Below are positions 41,876-53,000 of a stretch of DNA of 64,000 bases, in pieces; within the stretch, counting starts at the first letter, position 1; each line of letters begins with the position of its first letter. The DNA lies in contig JAFCDQ010000001.1 in the NCBI GenBank assembly GCA_017609645.1, positions 515,718-579,717 on the forward strand, in the 5' to 3' direction. Position numbers and translations under genes: made by a program. The DNA comes from Candidatus Woesearchaeota archaeon. GTDB taxonomy: Archaea > Nanobdellota > Nanobdellia > Woesearchaeales > ARS49. The notes under the pieces are model-generated. The model saw nothing but the letters and a program-made list of their open reading frames with translations. It was not told the origin of the DNA and did not search any database.

Positions 41876-43457
41876 GTATATTATAGACGCTTTTGAGGGA
41901 AATTTTATTTTCTTATCTTCAAAACCCTTATCTAGATTTGACGGGTTTTTTGTAAAATTAAACAATACATGGTATCGCACAATATCTTTTGCCAATAAAT
42001 TAAAAGAAATTCAATGCTTTAAAGAAGGAGTTTACTGCTCAACAAAAAAATCTGATATTTTTTTGGATTGTAAGGAAATCTTTGATGATAGAGTTTGGGG
42101 AAGAAATTATGAAGTTGTTGAAGACCATGACTGCCTTGTCGTAAAATTTTATAAAAAAAATGACGATAATGAAGTTCGAGGAAAAGAGTTCGCACTTTTT
42201 CTTGCATTTTACGGCGATTTTATTTTTTCACTTTTGAAAAAATGGACTGAACATAAATATTCTTTTGACAAAAACAGAAACAGCCAGCCATTTTCCCGCT
42301 TTGTTTATCAACTCGGCAAAATAGACGGCAAGTTCAGTGTAGGGGTTGATTTGAACAAAAGCAAAGCAATTGAAAATGCCAAATTAATATTTAATGAAAA
42401 TGACAAACTTACTGCTCAAAAAAAATACAAATTAAATTCTTTTGCAGCAAATGTAAAAGCTCCTAAGAAATTTTTAAAATCTGCTTTTTTTGCAGCTAAA
42501 AGTCTGCTGGAATTATATCATGACAATAATTTGATGGCAGGCATTCCCTGGTTTACTGAATCATGGGCGAGAGATGAACTAATTTCCTGCAAAGCATTAT
42601 TTCTGCTTGACAGAAAAGCTTACTGCAAAAACATAATTTTCAAATGGCTTCCGCAGCTCGAAGGACTGAACCTAAAAACTCCTTTAGGAGAGATGTCAGA
42701 TTCTTGGTGGATTTTTTTCAGAGCAGGAGAGATTTATGATTTCTTAAATGCATCAGAACACAGACAGTTAAAAGAAGCCTTAGAAAAAAATCTAGAAAAA
42801 ATAAAAACTGTTGAAGGGATTGTATTGAACAAAAAATCCACGTGGATGGACTCCTTAGAACGAGACGGGGCAATTGAAATAAATGCACTTGTTCTTGCGG
42901 GATGTAAATTGGCTGATAAATTAGGCATAAATAATTTCAGAAAAGAATTAGAAAAAAATGTCAAAGAAAAATTCTTTGACGGTAAATTTTTGAAAGACTG
43001 CGTTCATAACAGTGCAATCAGGCCGAATATTTTTATTGCATATTATGTTTATCCTGAATTATTATCTAAAAAAGAATGGGAACTTGTTTTTGATAATGCT
43101 ATTAAGAAATTGTGGCTGTCTTTTGGAGGAGTATCAACAGTAGATAAAAAATCAAAATTATTTCATGCAAAACATACTGGTGAGTTATCAGATAGTTATC
43201 ATAACGGGGATTCATGGTTTTGGATAAATAACCTTGCTGCAATTGTTTTGCATAGATTGAATAAGAAAAAATATTCGAAGTATATTAATAAAATTGTTAA
43301 AGCAAGTGCTAAAGAAATTGTAAAAATGGGTGCAGTAGAACATCACGCAGAATTAAGTGATGCAAATAAACTAAGTTCAAAAGGATGTCTTTCACAAGCG
43401 TGGAGTAATGCATTATTTGTAGAATTAATGTTTGAATTAAGCAGTAATTATTTTTAA
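41844..43457 (+). CDS. glycogen-debranching-type alpha-1,6-glucosidase
   Basis: 537 aa. The C-terminal (alpha/alpha)6 barrel of amylo-alpha-1,6-glucosidase (GDE_C, GH133) is clear: MAGIPWFTESWARDELISCKALFL (about 232), KSTWMDSLERDGAIEINAL, SYHNGDSWFWINNLAAIVL and SKGCLSQAWSNALFVELM. The N-terminal 190 residues are the sugar-binding beta domain. It removes alpha-1,6 branch residues from glycogen-like polymers. The start at 41844 overlaps galT by 32 bases and could be further downstream, although no other ATG is close. Pairing with galT suggests storage-sugar or sugar-nucleotide metabolism. Confidence 0.85.
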   Translation: MLRNSIRDRNKYIIDAFEGNFIFLSSKPLSRFDGFFVKLNNTWYRTISFANKLKEIQCFKEGVYCSTKKSDIFLDCKEIFDDRVWGRNYEVVEDHDCLVVKFYKKNDDNEVRGKEFALFLAFYGDFIFSLLKKWTEHKYSFDKNRNSQPFSRFVYQLGKIDGKFSVGVDLNKSKAIENAKLIFNENDKLTAQKKYKLNSFAANVKAPKKFLKSAFFAAKSLLELYHDNNLMAGIPWFTESWARDELISCKALFLLDRKAYCKNIIFKWLPQLEGLNLKTPLGEMSDSWWIFFRAGEIYDFLNASEHRQLKEALEKNLEKIKTVEGIVLNKKSTWMDSLERDGAIEINALVLAGCKLADKLGINNFRKELEKNVKEKFFDGKFLKDCVHNSAIRPNIFIAYYVYPELLSKKEWELVFDNAIKKLWLSFGGVSTVDKKSKLFHAKHTGELSDSYHNGDSWFWINNLAAIVLHRLNKKKYSKYINKIVKASAKEIVKMGAVEHHAELSDANKLSSKGCLSQAWSNALFVELMFELSSNYF

Positions 43458-43631
43458 TTTCTTGTCTTCACTTTCAGCACTTCTTAAATTAACTAATTTA
43501 TAATCTTTAATTTTATGTTTTTCAGCGTATTTTTTTGCGGATTCTTCTGTTTTGAAAGTCTTTGGTCTTTTAACCTTAGGTCTAACCATTGCAGCCCATC
43601 TTGCTCTTCTTTTTACTGCATTATTTGCCAT
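43437..43631 (-). CDS. small basic protein, possibly ribosome/RNA associated
   Basis: 64 aa, strongly basic (MANNAVKRRARWAAMVRPKVKRPKTFKTEESAKKYAEKHKIKDYKLV). Composition and the KTFKTEESAKKYAEKHKI helix suggest nucleic-acid binding, possibly a lineage-specific ribosomal protein; no known family recognised. The 3' end overlaps the glucosidase gene by 21 bases. Confidence 0.6.
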   Translation of the reverse strand: MANNAVKRRARWAAMVRPKVKRPKTFKTEESAKKYAEKHKIKDYKLVNLRSAESEDKKLKIITA

Positions 43632-43749
43632 GGTGTTTGAAATTAGTCATTATTATTTAAGCTTTTGCATTGTTTTGAATAACATTTAGTTAGGTAAATA
43701 CCTTAGCTTTTCACTTTATTTATATACTTCAGCGTCTTTTCAGGTTTTT

Positions 43750-44499
43750 ATGGAAGTAAAATTATCTCAAAAAACATTCAAAGCCTTGGCAAATCCGACT
43801 CGGATTGCCATCTTAAAAGAATTAGATAAAAGAAACTACACTCAATCAGAATTGGCTGAAACATTAGGTTTTGCAGTTCCAACTGTCAAGCAGCATGTTC
43901 AGGATTTAGAAAAAGCAGACCTTGTTGAAATTATTGATGAAGGTAGAAAATGGAAATACATCAAACTAACAAAAGACGGTAAAGCAATCTTGCACCCTGA
44001 AGAAAAAAAGATCTGGATTTTGCTTTCAACTTTAGGGGCAAGTATTGTTGGAGGTATTATTACAGCAACAAGAAAAATAGTTGCGCCTGTAACTGAAAAG
44101 TTTGCCGTAGTTCCTGAAATTGCTGAAGAAAGTTTAGCAGGTGCGAAAACTTTTGCTGAAGAAACTGTTAAAACAACTGCAGTTGATTCTGCAAGAACAA
44201 TTGCAGGACCTGTTGCTACAAGTGCATCTGCGCCTGGTAGTGCTCCTTTACTTCAAGAAGCTGTAGTTCAAACTGCTCAAGCACCTGTACAAGCAATTGC
44301 TCAAGAAACAATCAATCAAGCTGTTCAAGTGCCTATTATTCCTATTATTACTAAAACTCCTGAAATTATTTCACAAACTCCTATTTTGATTTATGTTTTC
44401 ATTGGTATTGCAATCCTAAGTGCACTGGGTATAGTCTTTTACTTGATTAAAAGACAAAAAAGATTAAAATGGCTTGGAAAAGTCGGAGGAAGAAAATGA
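43750..44499 (+). CDS. ArsR-like winged-helix regulator with C-terminal membrane anchor
   Basis: 249 aa. Residues 1-80 are a full ArsR-type winged helix (SQKTFKALANPTRIAILKELDKRNYTQSELAETLGFAVPTVKQHVQDLEKADLVEIIDEGRKWKYIKLTKDG). Next is a first hydrophobic stretch (IWILLSTLGASIVGGIITA), an Ala/Val/Gln/Thr-rich linker of about 100 residues, a second membrane segment (PILIYVFIGIAILSALGIVFYLI) and a basic tail. A DNA-binding domain tied to the membrane implies signalling from the cell surface. Stop and start of the SIMPL gene overlap (ATGA). Confidence 0.82.
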   Translation: MEVKLSQKTFKALANPTRIAILKELDKRNYTQSELAETLGFAVPTVKQHVQDLEKADLVEIIDEGRKWKYIKLTKDGKAILHPEEKKIWILLSTLGASIVGGIITATRKIVAPVTEKFAVVPEIAEESLAGAKTFAEETVKTTAVDSARTIAGPVATSASAPGSAPLLQEAVVQTAQAPVQAIAQETINQAVQVPIIPIITKTPEIISQTPILIYVFIGIAILSALGIVFYLIKRQKRLKWLGKVGGRK

Positions 44500-45233
44500 A
44501 ATTGTATAATTTTGCATTTGTATTTTTAGCTTTTGTTTTTTTGATGGGCTGCACTCAGCCTATTGTTGTTAGTGACCAAGATAAAGATGTCAATACTTTA
44601 ATGGTCGAAGGTGTTGCTGAATTTGATACTGCGCCTGATGAAGCAATTATTTCTTTTGCTATTGAAACGCAAAACAAGGACGCTAAAGTTGCTCAGACAG
44701 AAAACAAAGAGAAAGCTAATGAAGTGATGCATGCTTTATGGCTTGCAGGAATCAGCAAAGATAAGATTGAGTCTACTCATTATAACATGCATAAACTCAC
44801 TGAATGGGAACACGACAAAAGAGTAGATAAAGGTTATAGAGTAACAAATACTATTACAGTTACTCTCGAGGACTTGGATAAGGTTGGCAAGGTTATTGAT
44901 GTTGTTGTTGATGCTGGCGTTAATAGGGTAAATAATGTTGATTTTGCACTAAGTGATACAAAAAAAGCTGAAGTCAAGGCAGAAGCTTTGAGGTTGGCTG
45001 CTGAAAATGCTAAATCAAAAGCAGAAGCTCTAGCTTTAGGATCTGGTGTTACTCTTGGCAAGATTAAAAGTATTCAAGAAGTAATGTTTGATTACTATCC
45101 TATGAGAGGATATGGAGAAAAGACAATCTCTGCCAGCATGGATATGGATGAAGGAGCGTATATGCCCCCAACACCTATTAGTCCTGAGCAAGTACATATT
45201 CAGGTCAAAGTTAAGGTTGTTTATACAATCTAA
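44496..45233 (+). CDS. SIMPL-domain (DUF541) lipoprotein
   Basis: 245 aa from ATG 44496, which overlaps the regulator's TGA; the track's 44469 start adds residues from the preceding frame. Signal peptide with lipobox FLMGCT. The SIMPL domain spans about residues 35-240: LMVEGVAEFDTAPDEAIISFAIETQNKDAKVAQTENKEKANEVM, ALWLAGISKDKIESTHYNM, and EALRLAAENAKSKAEALALGSGVTLGKIKSIQE. Exported SIMPL proteins are found at the cell envelope in bacteria and archaea; their biochemical role is not established. Coupling to a membrane-anchored ArsR-like regulator suggests an envelope-sensing pair. Confidence 0.87.
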   Translation: MKLYNFAFVFLAFVFLMGCTQPIVVSDQDKDVNTLMVEGVAEFDTAPDEAIISFAIETQNKDAKVAQTENKEKANEVMHALWLAGISKDKIESTHYNMHKLTEWEHDKRVDKGYRVTNTITVTLEDLDKVGKVIDVVVDAGVNRVNNVDFALSDTKKAEVKAEALRLAAENAKSKAEALALGSGVTLGKIKSIQEVMFDYYPMRGYGEKTISASMDMDEGAYMPPTPISPEQVHIQVKVKVVYTI

Positions 45234-45256
45234 TTTTTTCTTTTTTTTCTTTTTGA
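45231..45256 (+). terminator. T-rich terminator after the SIMPL gene
   Basis: TAATTTTTTCTTTTTTTTCTTTTTG directly follows the stop codon; oligo-T runs on the coding strand fit archaeal intrinsic termination. A TATA-like TTTAAATA (45281-45288) for the next unit follows. Confidence 0.55.
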
Positions 45257-45326
45257 AACCTGCCTTAGTTTTTAAAAACATTTAAATACTCTTATTGTGT
45301 TTTACTCTATGAAAAGAGGTGTTTAT

Positions 45327-46115
45327 GTGAAGAGACTAACATACTTCATTATAGCGTTATTGTTATTTACAGTTGTTGCAACTGCTGCTTCCTATTATTA
45401 TTATCCGCCATATTACGGCAGTTATTCTTCAATAGCAAGAAGATACTATTATGCTCCTAGTTCTCAAGAATTATACTTTGGAAAAGATTATGTAAAGCCA
45501 TTAGGAGGATTTGGCAGTAAAGGAACACAAAGTGATTATCCAAGAGTTTCAGGAGGCGCTAAAGGATATAATAGTCCAACAACAAATCTACTAACAAATT
45601 CATTTACAAGTCAAGGAAGAAATCCTAATAAGATTAGTAATTGGGATCCACGATTTAGAGGGTTTAATCGTTTGGATACTGCAGTAATTCTTGAACCTCC
45701 TTTATTAACACAACAAGACAGATCAGGTACAAGAGTATTTACTCGAGGTACAGTAAGATTAGTCAGCCAATATGGTAATTTTGGAGCAGGAGGCGGAGAT
45801 GATACTCCTATGAGTCAAATCTTTATGCAAATAAGAGATCTTCCGCCAATTGGCACTGATACAAAATATGAATTATGGCTTTTTGATTTTGAAACCGGAC
45901 AGCCTTTAAGTTTAGGTTTGTTTTATAGTGGAATAGGTGGAACAGGCCAAGCAAGAGTTGAATTTCCAAAATCTATAGTAGATTATGATTTTGTCGCTGT
46001 AACAAAAGAACCATTTCCTGATTATGATCCAAGACCTGGAGATATTATCTTAATGGGCGCAATTGAACCATCACGCACGAAAAGCATGGCAGAATTTGTA
46101 AGGAGTTTGAAATGA
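45327..46115 (+). CDS. secreted protein with RskA-C-like domain (1)
   Basis: 262 aa from GTG 45327, which has AGAGGTG five bases before it and gives a clean signal peptide (KRLTYFIIALLLFTVVATAA); ATG 45309 is an alternative. A Tyr-rich N-terminal part (YYYYPPYYGSYS) precedes a C-terminal domain about 130 residues long: YELWLFDFETGQPLSLGLFYSG...VDYDFVAVTKEPFPDYDPRPGDIILMGAI. This matches the pattern of the anti-sigma-factor RskA C-terminal (extracytoplasmic) domain, but without a sigma-binding part. It is translationally coupled (ATGA) to the next gene, a paralogue. Confidence 0.68.
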   Translation: MKRLTYFIIALLLFTVVATAASYYYYPPYYGSYSSIARRYYYAPSSQELYFGKDYVKPLGGFGSKGTQSDYPRVSGGAKGYNSPTTNLLTNSFTSQGRNPNKISNWDPRFRGFNRLDTAVILEPPLLTQQDRSGTRVFTRGTVRLVSQYGNFGAGGGDDTPMSQIFMQIRDLPPIGTDTKYELWLFDFETGQPLSLGLFYSGIGGTGQARVEFPKSIVDYDFVAVTKEPFPDYDPRPGDIILMGAIEPSRTKSMAEFVRSLK

Positions 46116-46723
46116 ACAAGAAAATCGCAGTTGGTTTCATAATATTTCTTTTTACCAGCTTAGCTTTTGCTGGGCATGTTTATCCTGACGCTAAAGTGAC
46201 TGCTGCTGAAAAAGGAGTTTGGAGAATCACCCATTATGATCCTAGAGTCAATTATCCAAGACTAAATTCTCAAATTCCGTTAACTTCACCAGAATTAGTT
46301 CCTTTTAAAGGAACTGGAAGAGGAGGCTACCCGCCTTTCTGGCCAAGTGGATATGCTTATGTCAGAAGCACAGGCTCCAGTGGTTATCCTAAAAGCAGCA
46401 TTAAAATCACAACAAAAGATATTCCTTCCAGTTTTGAATGCAAATGTTATTTTGAAGTCTGGACAATAGATGATGACACTAATTATGCACAAAGCCATGG
46501 AGTGTTTTATACAGCAATGGGTGGTGCAGGAGCACACAGATATACTTTTAATAATTATTTAGGCATTTATGACAGAGTTGTTATAACTCAAGAGTCTTTT
46601 TATGATACTAATCCACAACCAGGAAAAATAATACTAGAAGGAGCTATTCCTCCATCAACGTATTACAATGTACAGCCAAAACAAACCGTGATGATGACAG
46701 ATGTTATTAAAAATTATTCTTGA
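46112..46723 (+). CDS. secreted protein with RskA-C-like domain (2)
   Basis: 203 aa. Signal peptide (KIAVGFIIFLFTSLAFAG), then a domain like that of the preceding gene: YFEVWTIDDDTNYAQSHGVFYTAMGGAG...YDRVVITQESFYDTNPQPGKIILEGAI. A CKC pair (FECKCYF) precedes it. The two genes are tandem paralogues with an overlapping ATGA. They may form an extracellular partner pair for the giant surface protein downstream; that is inference from position only. Confidence 0.68.
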   Translation: MNKKIAVGFIIFLFTSLAFAGHVYPDAKVTAAEKGVWRITHYDPRVNYPRLNSQIPLTSPELVPFKGTGRGGYPPFWPSGYAYVRSTGSSGYPKSSIKITTKDIPSSFECKCYFEVWTIDDDTNYAQSHGVFYTAMGGAGAHRYTFNNYLGIYDRVVITQESFYDTNPQPGKIILEGAIPPSTYYNVQPKQTVMMTDVIKNYS

Positions 46724-46817
46724 TTTTTTTATTTTCATAAATATTTTAGATTTAGATTTAGGGATATTTTGTTTACCGATTCATAAATCAATTGATGCAT
46801 AGGGGCATTAGTCGAAA

Positions 46818-46827
46818 CATTTATATA
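46818..46827 (+). promoter_or_regulatory. TATA box for the winged-helix / giant surface protein unit
   Basis: CATTTATATA lies about 23-32 bases before the GTG start at 46850, and GGGGTGG, a strong Shine-Dalgarno sequence, sits between them. The surface gene that follows overlaps this unit, so this is probably its promoter. Confidence 0.5.
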
Positions 46828-46849
46828 TGAATAAAAATAGGGGTGGTTT

Positions 46850-47089
46850 GTGAACAAAAACGACTTGATTAGTGATAGAATTCTTATTATATTAGCTAGT
46901 GTTAACGCGCCTCTAGAAACCAAAGAAATTGAAGCAAAGCTTTCTGAGAAAATTAAGGAAGGGATTACTCGCACTAAGGTGTTTTACAGACTGAATATTC
47001 TAAGAGGAGATGGCAAACTAAAAGGCAAATTTGTAGGGCCAGGCAAAGGAGTTTGGATCTGGTGGAGGAACAATGCATTTGAAAAGTAA
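46850..47089 (+). CDS. small winged-helix protein
   Basis: 79 aa beginning with GTG. DRILIILASVNAPLETKEIEAKLSEKIKEGITRTKVFYRLNILRGDGKLKGKFVGPGKGVWIWWRN reads as a winged helix: recognition helix RTKVFYRLNILRGDG and a wing ending in WIWW. Likely DNA binding. It overlaps the start of the giant surface gene by 17 bases, so it is co-transcribed and may regulate it. Confidence 0.68.
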   Translation: MNKNDLISDRILIILASVNAPLETKEIEAKLSEKIKEGITRTKVFYRLNILRGDGKLKGKFVGPGKGVWIWWRNNAFEK

Positions 47090-50000
47090 TAACAGAGATA
47101 TTGCTTCGCTAATGCTAGTTATAGCTCTGACTTTATTCTTGCTCTTTGGATTGCATGAAATTAATTTTGCTGAAAAAAGCAATAAAATTACTGCTGGGCT
47201 GAGTCTTGCTGTAGGAGGAAATACAACTCTTGTTGAGAATGCCACTCATGATTTTGTGTATGAAGAGCCTAATGCAAGTGAAGCAGTAGAACAAATCATT
47301 GAAGAAATTAATTTAACTCTTCCGGAAGAGATTCCTGATAATGTTACAGAGCCAGAAATAATTCCTGATAATTTAACTTTGCCAGAAGAAAATATAATTG
47401 TTCCTGATAATGTTAGTCATGATTTTGTTTATAATGAAACAAATGAAACTGAATTTAGTATTCCTGTAGTTAATGAGACAATAGTGGAAAATGTTTCTTT
47501 ATCTAAGAAAATTGTGAAAAAAGTTCCTGAAATTGATTTAAACAATGTTGTTGACAAATATTGTGAAAAAATAAGTATGTTTTTGACAAAATGTATTGTT
47601 CAGACAGAACAGGAATTATGTCATCTTGAAGGTAGGGAAATTGTTTGTAATGGAGTGATGCAAGCAACGAGTTATTCTGACAAATTGACTCTTGAGCAAA
47701 AAAATATTTTTAATGCAAAAGGAATTCCTGTTAATAAAAATGGAAAAGAAACAGAATACTTTACACCTCAACTTGGAACAAGATTTAAAGTAGATTGGAA
47801 TTCTGAAAAATACATTCATATTGGTTTTACTTCAGATGTTTTTGTTGTGCAGGACTTTTATTATGGCACTTGTGATTATACAGATAATTGTACTATTGAT
47901 GTTGGTGTTGAAATAAAACCATCACTTTCGGGAAATTTCACTCCAAAAGAAAATAATCTTATTGGCAGTTGGAATTTTGTTAGCGATGCAATAGATACTT
48001 CAAATCAACAAAATAATGGAACAGTTTATGGAGCAACACATACTTATGAAAGATATAGTTTTGATGGAGATGATGATTGTATTTATGTTGAAAACACTTC
48101 AACTTTGAATATAAGCGAAGGAACTATCCTGTTTTGGTTTAAACCAGCTAAATTAGGACAAACTTGGCCAGGCATAGTTTCAAAATGTAATGGGGATTTT
48201 ATGGCAAATTATAATATTTTAATTAAATTAAATGATGATGATTTAAAAATTCAATTAGGAGATGGCACTAATCTTCAAACATTTGATACCACGTCTAATT
48301 TTATAACAACAGACTGGAGACATATTGCAGTTACTTTTAATAGCAGCAATATCACAGTTTATTCAAATGGGGAATATCTTGAAGAAACAGCATTGACTGT
48401 TATACCTGCAGGACTTACAATTCCACTTCATATAGGTTGTAATTTTGTCGGAGCAAATCAACATTTTAATGGAAGTATTGAAAATGTTGCAATATGGAAC
48501 CTGAGTTTAAAACAAAGAGAAATAGAATTAATTTACAATGAAACTCGTTTTAACACTTCTGGAAATACTGTAACTTATTCTGGAACATTTACAGGAGGAG
48601 TATTTGATTCTATTGAAGATGCAACTAAGTGGGAAAATTTAGTTTGGGATTCAACAGAACCAACAGGAACAGATATTTCATTAAGATATAGAGTTGGTAA
48701 TTATTCTAGAATTGATGAGACAGATGGTGATTTAATTGCTTATTGGAAGTTAAATAGAAGTGATGGAACAAATGCATTTGCAGATAGTACAAACACAACT
48801 CCTGATGAAAGACAAGTATTGCATATGAAATTTAAAAATGCAACAGACTTTTATGATTTCTCAGGACGAGGAAATACTGCAACTAATGATGGAAGTGCAT
48901 ATACAAATATAGGATATACAAAAGGAGGAAGATATTTTGATGGAGTAGATGATTATCTAATAAAAGCAGCTGGTTTTACACAAATTCCTGCAGCTGGCGA
49001 AGTAACAGTAACAGTCTGGGGCAAAGACTTAGCAGTTGGTGCTGGCGGTGGAACTCATGGAGTTATAACTGGAATCTATGGTGCAGCAGGAGCAAATGCT
49101 GAAATAGTTCGTTTTAGATTAACTTCTGATGTTGCTTTTTCATTATTCAATGATTATGGCTGTGGTAAAGGTCTTACTACTGCGGGTTTTGAAGGCTGGC
49201 ATTTTTTCGCAGCTAAAGTAAGTTCAGATGCTTTAGACGATAAATGTTGTGTAAGTTTTGACGGAGGTGCTTGGGCTTGTGATAATGATGTAGATGACTT
49301 TGTAGCTTCAACACAATATATAATCGGAGATTATGGAACAGGCAGCACTTATCCTCTTGACGGAACACTTGATAACTTCAGAGTTTACAATACTTCATTA
49401 AATGATTCACAACTCAAAGAACTCTACGCAAAAGAAGCAGGAACATATGATGAAGTTGGAAGTAATCAGGGTTTTGCTAATGGAACCGGCAGAGCAGGAG
49501 GAGTGTTTGAAAGTGATGGTGCATTGAGTTTTGATGGAAAAGATGATTATATAAGTTTGGGTCATGATGCAAGTCTTGATTTTGGAGTAGACGAAGATTT
49601 CACAGCAAGCTTTTGGATGAAAACATCAGATGTTAAAAGTAGACCTTTAACTAAAGGTGCTATTGGTGGAGCGCCTGTTGCGTGGGGGCTTCTCTTTGCG
49701 GGCACTGGCGACCTTTTTGGAAAAATTCGTAATGGATCATACAACTTTCAACCATTCCAGCCAGCAGGAATTAATGTTAGTGATAATAAATGGCATTTGA
49801 TAACTTTTGTTGTTGATAGAGATGTTAATTTAATACTTTATGTTGATGGAGTTGCTGGCACAGCTATAGCAGCAGCAGGGTCTAATGTTGATTTAACTAA
49901 TAATTTTGACCTTGTTTTAGGAGCAGACGATAATGGAACCTCTATGTATTTTAATGGAACAATAGACTCTCTAGCAATTTACAACAAAGCATTAACAACA

Positions 50001-53000
50001 AATGAAATATCTGATCTTTATACTTCGTGGGGTGGATGGAGTGCTTATGATGGCAGCAGTCCAATGAGTTTAAGTGGGAGAGGAAAACTTCTGCAATATC
50101 AAGCAAAATTAGAGACCCCTGATAATTCACTAACACCTGTTTTGAATGAAGTTAATATAACAAATGAACCTGCTAAAGGAATTGATACTTGCAGAGAATT
50201 AAATATTTCAGGGCAAACTTATGCAATGAATGCAAGCATAGATAATGCAGCTGCAACTTGTATGATTATAGATAATCATTCAGTAACTTTAGATTGTGAT
50301 GGATATTATATTGATGGACAAGACAGCGGCAATGGAATTGAACTTATGAATAATATGGAAAATCTAACTATAATAAATTGCGATGTTCGGCAATTCTTCA
50401 GAAATTTAGAATCTGATTATAATGTAAATGTAACTATTGAAAACTTTACTTCATTTGATGCTGCTTATCATGGAATGGATATAGACTATCCTACTAATTT
50501 TACTTTAAGAAATATATTTGTAAATTACAGTACGTATAGAGGAATTCATTTTAGTGCTCATTATTTAGACAGCGTGACTAATATATATAATTTAACAAGT
50601 ATTAATGCTCAAAATTCTGGAAGCACTTATGCAGGATTTTATTATTATCAAGGGGCTGTTGGTTCTTTATTAAATATAACTGGATTTAATATAAGTGATA
50701 ATGGAAACTATGGATTTTATGCACGACAATATGCCACAACAATAGATCTTAATGATGGTCATATTGATAATAATGGCAATTCTGGATTTTATAGTGCAAC
50801 TACTGCAGAACCAATATTTTATTTAGATAATATAACATTCTTTAACAATTATGGAAATGGTATTTATTTAGGGTATTCAACAGGGGGAGTAATAAAGAAT
50901 TGCAACATTAGCTTTAATGAACAATATGGTTTATATTTTTATTATTCTACTGTTGGTTATAATATAACCGGCAATGATATCAAATATAATAAAGAAAGAG
51001 ATGTTTTTGTTTCTCAAGCAAGCAGCACTGGAAATGATTTTTGGAATAATAATTTTGAAGTAAATTTAATGGTAGAAGATGAAGGAAGTAATAATTGGAA
51101 CTTGACAACAGGAAATACTTGGGATAATTATGATAGTGATGATGAAGATTGTGTGGGCGCAGGAGGATTCTGTCCAAATCCTTATCTTATTGCAGGAAGC
51201 AGTGGAATGTATGATAAAAAAGCAATTTATACAGGCGTGCAAGGAACATTACAGCAATTTGATTGTCATAATTGTGTTGATTGTACAGAATATATAACAA
51301 ATTGGACTGCAAAGTTTGGAGATAACTTATCATTAACAGCTGATGTAAATAATTATGGTGCAAATTGTATTGATTTTTTAGGACATAATGGAATTTTATT
51401 TGACGGCGGAGGAAATACTATTGATGGCACTAATACTGGCTCTGTATTTTATATTTATCCAAACCCCTCTTCCCCTATTGTAGGCAGTGATTGGATAACA
51501 ATAAGAAATGTTCATGTACAGGAATTTCAAAGAGGGATTTATTCATATTATTCTCAAAACTTGACTGTTTTTAACTTTTCAGGACAAGATAATACTGTTC
51601 AAGGCGTATATCTTAACTATCTGAATATTGGAAATTTTACAAATATTGGACTTGATAATAATGATGCAGATGGATTGGATATTGCAAGTCAAATAACTAA
51701 TTCTGAGTTATTAATTCACAATATAAGTGCTTCAGGAAATGGCGATGTTGGACTTCTTATTCGAGCAAGTGCTGCAGGTAGTATGTTAAATATAACAAGC
51801 TTTAATTTTAGTAGAAATACAGATGATGGAATTGAATTGGCTTTATCTTCTGCTACCCATGGTTCATTATATCTTAAAGATGGTCATTGTGATAATAATG
51901 TAGATGATGGGTTTGTTACAGGAGCTAGTCAAGATATTCCTGTTACTTATGTTGATAATGTTAGTTTTGTTAATAACACAGGAAAAGGAGTTTATTTTCA
52001 AGGAGACGGCAGTGGAGGAGAGTTCAAGAATTGTACAATAATGTTTAATAAAGAACATGGCCTTCACCTGTACTATGATATAGATAATTATAATTTTACA
52101 AACAATACAATAAAATATAATTATGACAGAGATGTATATATTCAAGCTAATTCTCAGCTTTTTGACAACAGATTCTGGAAAAATCATTTTGAAGTAAATG
52201 CTTTAGTAGTAGATTTAGATGGAGATAATCACTGGAATTTAACTATTAGTGGAAATCAATGGGATAATTATGATAGTGATGATGAAGATTGCACTAGTGT
52301 AGCAGGATTTTGTGCAAATGATTATCAAATAGGAGGAAGCACAGGTTCATATGATAAAAAAGCAATTTACACAGGAATACAAGGGACACTTAATGACTAT
52401 AACTGCAGTACTTGCGGAGATTGCACAGAAAGAATACATAACTGGAGCATACAATTTGGAGATAACTTAACTTTAAGAGCAAATATAAATAATTTCGGAG
52501 CAACTTGTGTTGATTTTAGAGGACATAATGGAATATTATTTAATGGAAGCAATCATTTAATAGATGGAACTGGAGCAGGTAATGCATTTTCTGTTTGTTC
52601 TCCTACTAGTTCTTGCACTACGGGTTATGTAGGCAGTGACTTCATAACAATTACTAATATTAATACACAGCAGTTTGATTATGGAATGCGTACTTATTAT
52701 AATTTTAATTTAACTTTAATTAATTATACCTCATTTGATGAAGATGTAAATGGCCTGTTTTTATATTATCATGATACTGGTTATTTAGAGAATATATTTA
52801 TTAATTTTAGCGGAGATAGAGGAATAAGATTTGATAATCATCAAACAGATAGTCTTACACAATTTTATAATTTAACAATAACAGAAACTGTTGCAGGAGC
52901 AACTGAAGGATTTTATTATTATCTTCCATATGCAGGCAGTGTTTTGAATATAACACTTTTTAATATCAGCTATAATGGAGATATAGGATTTTATCAACAA

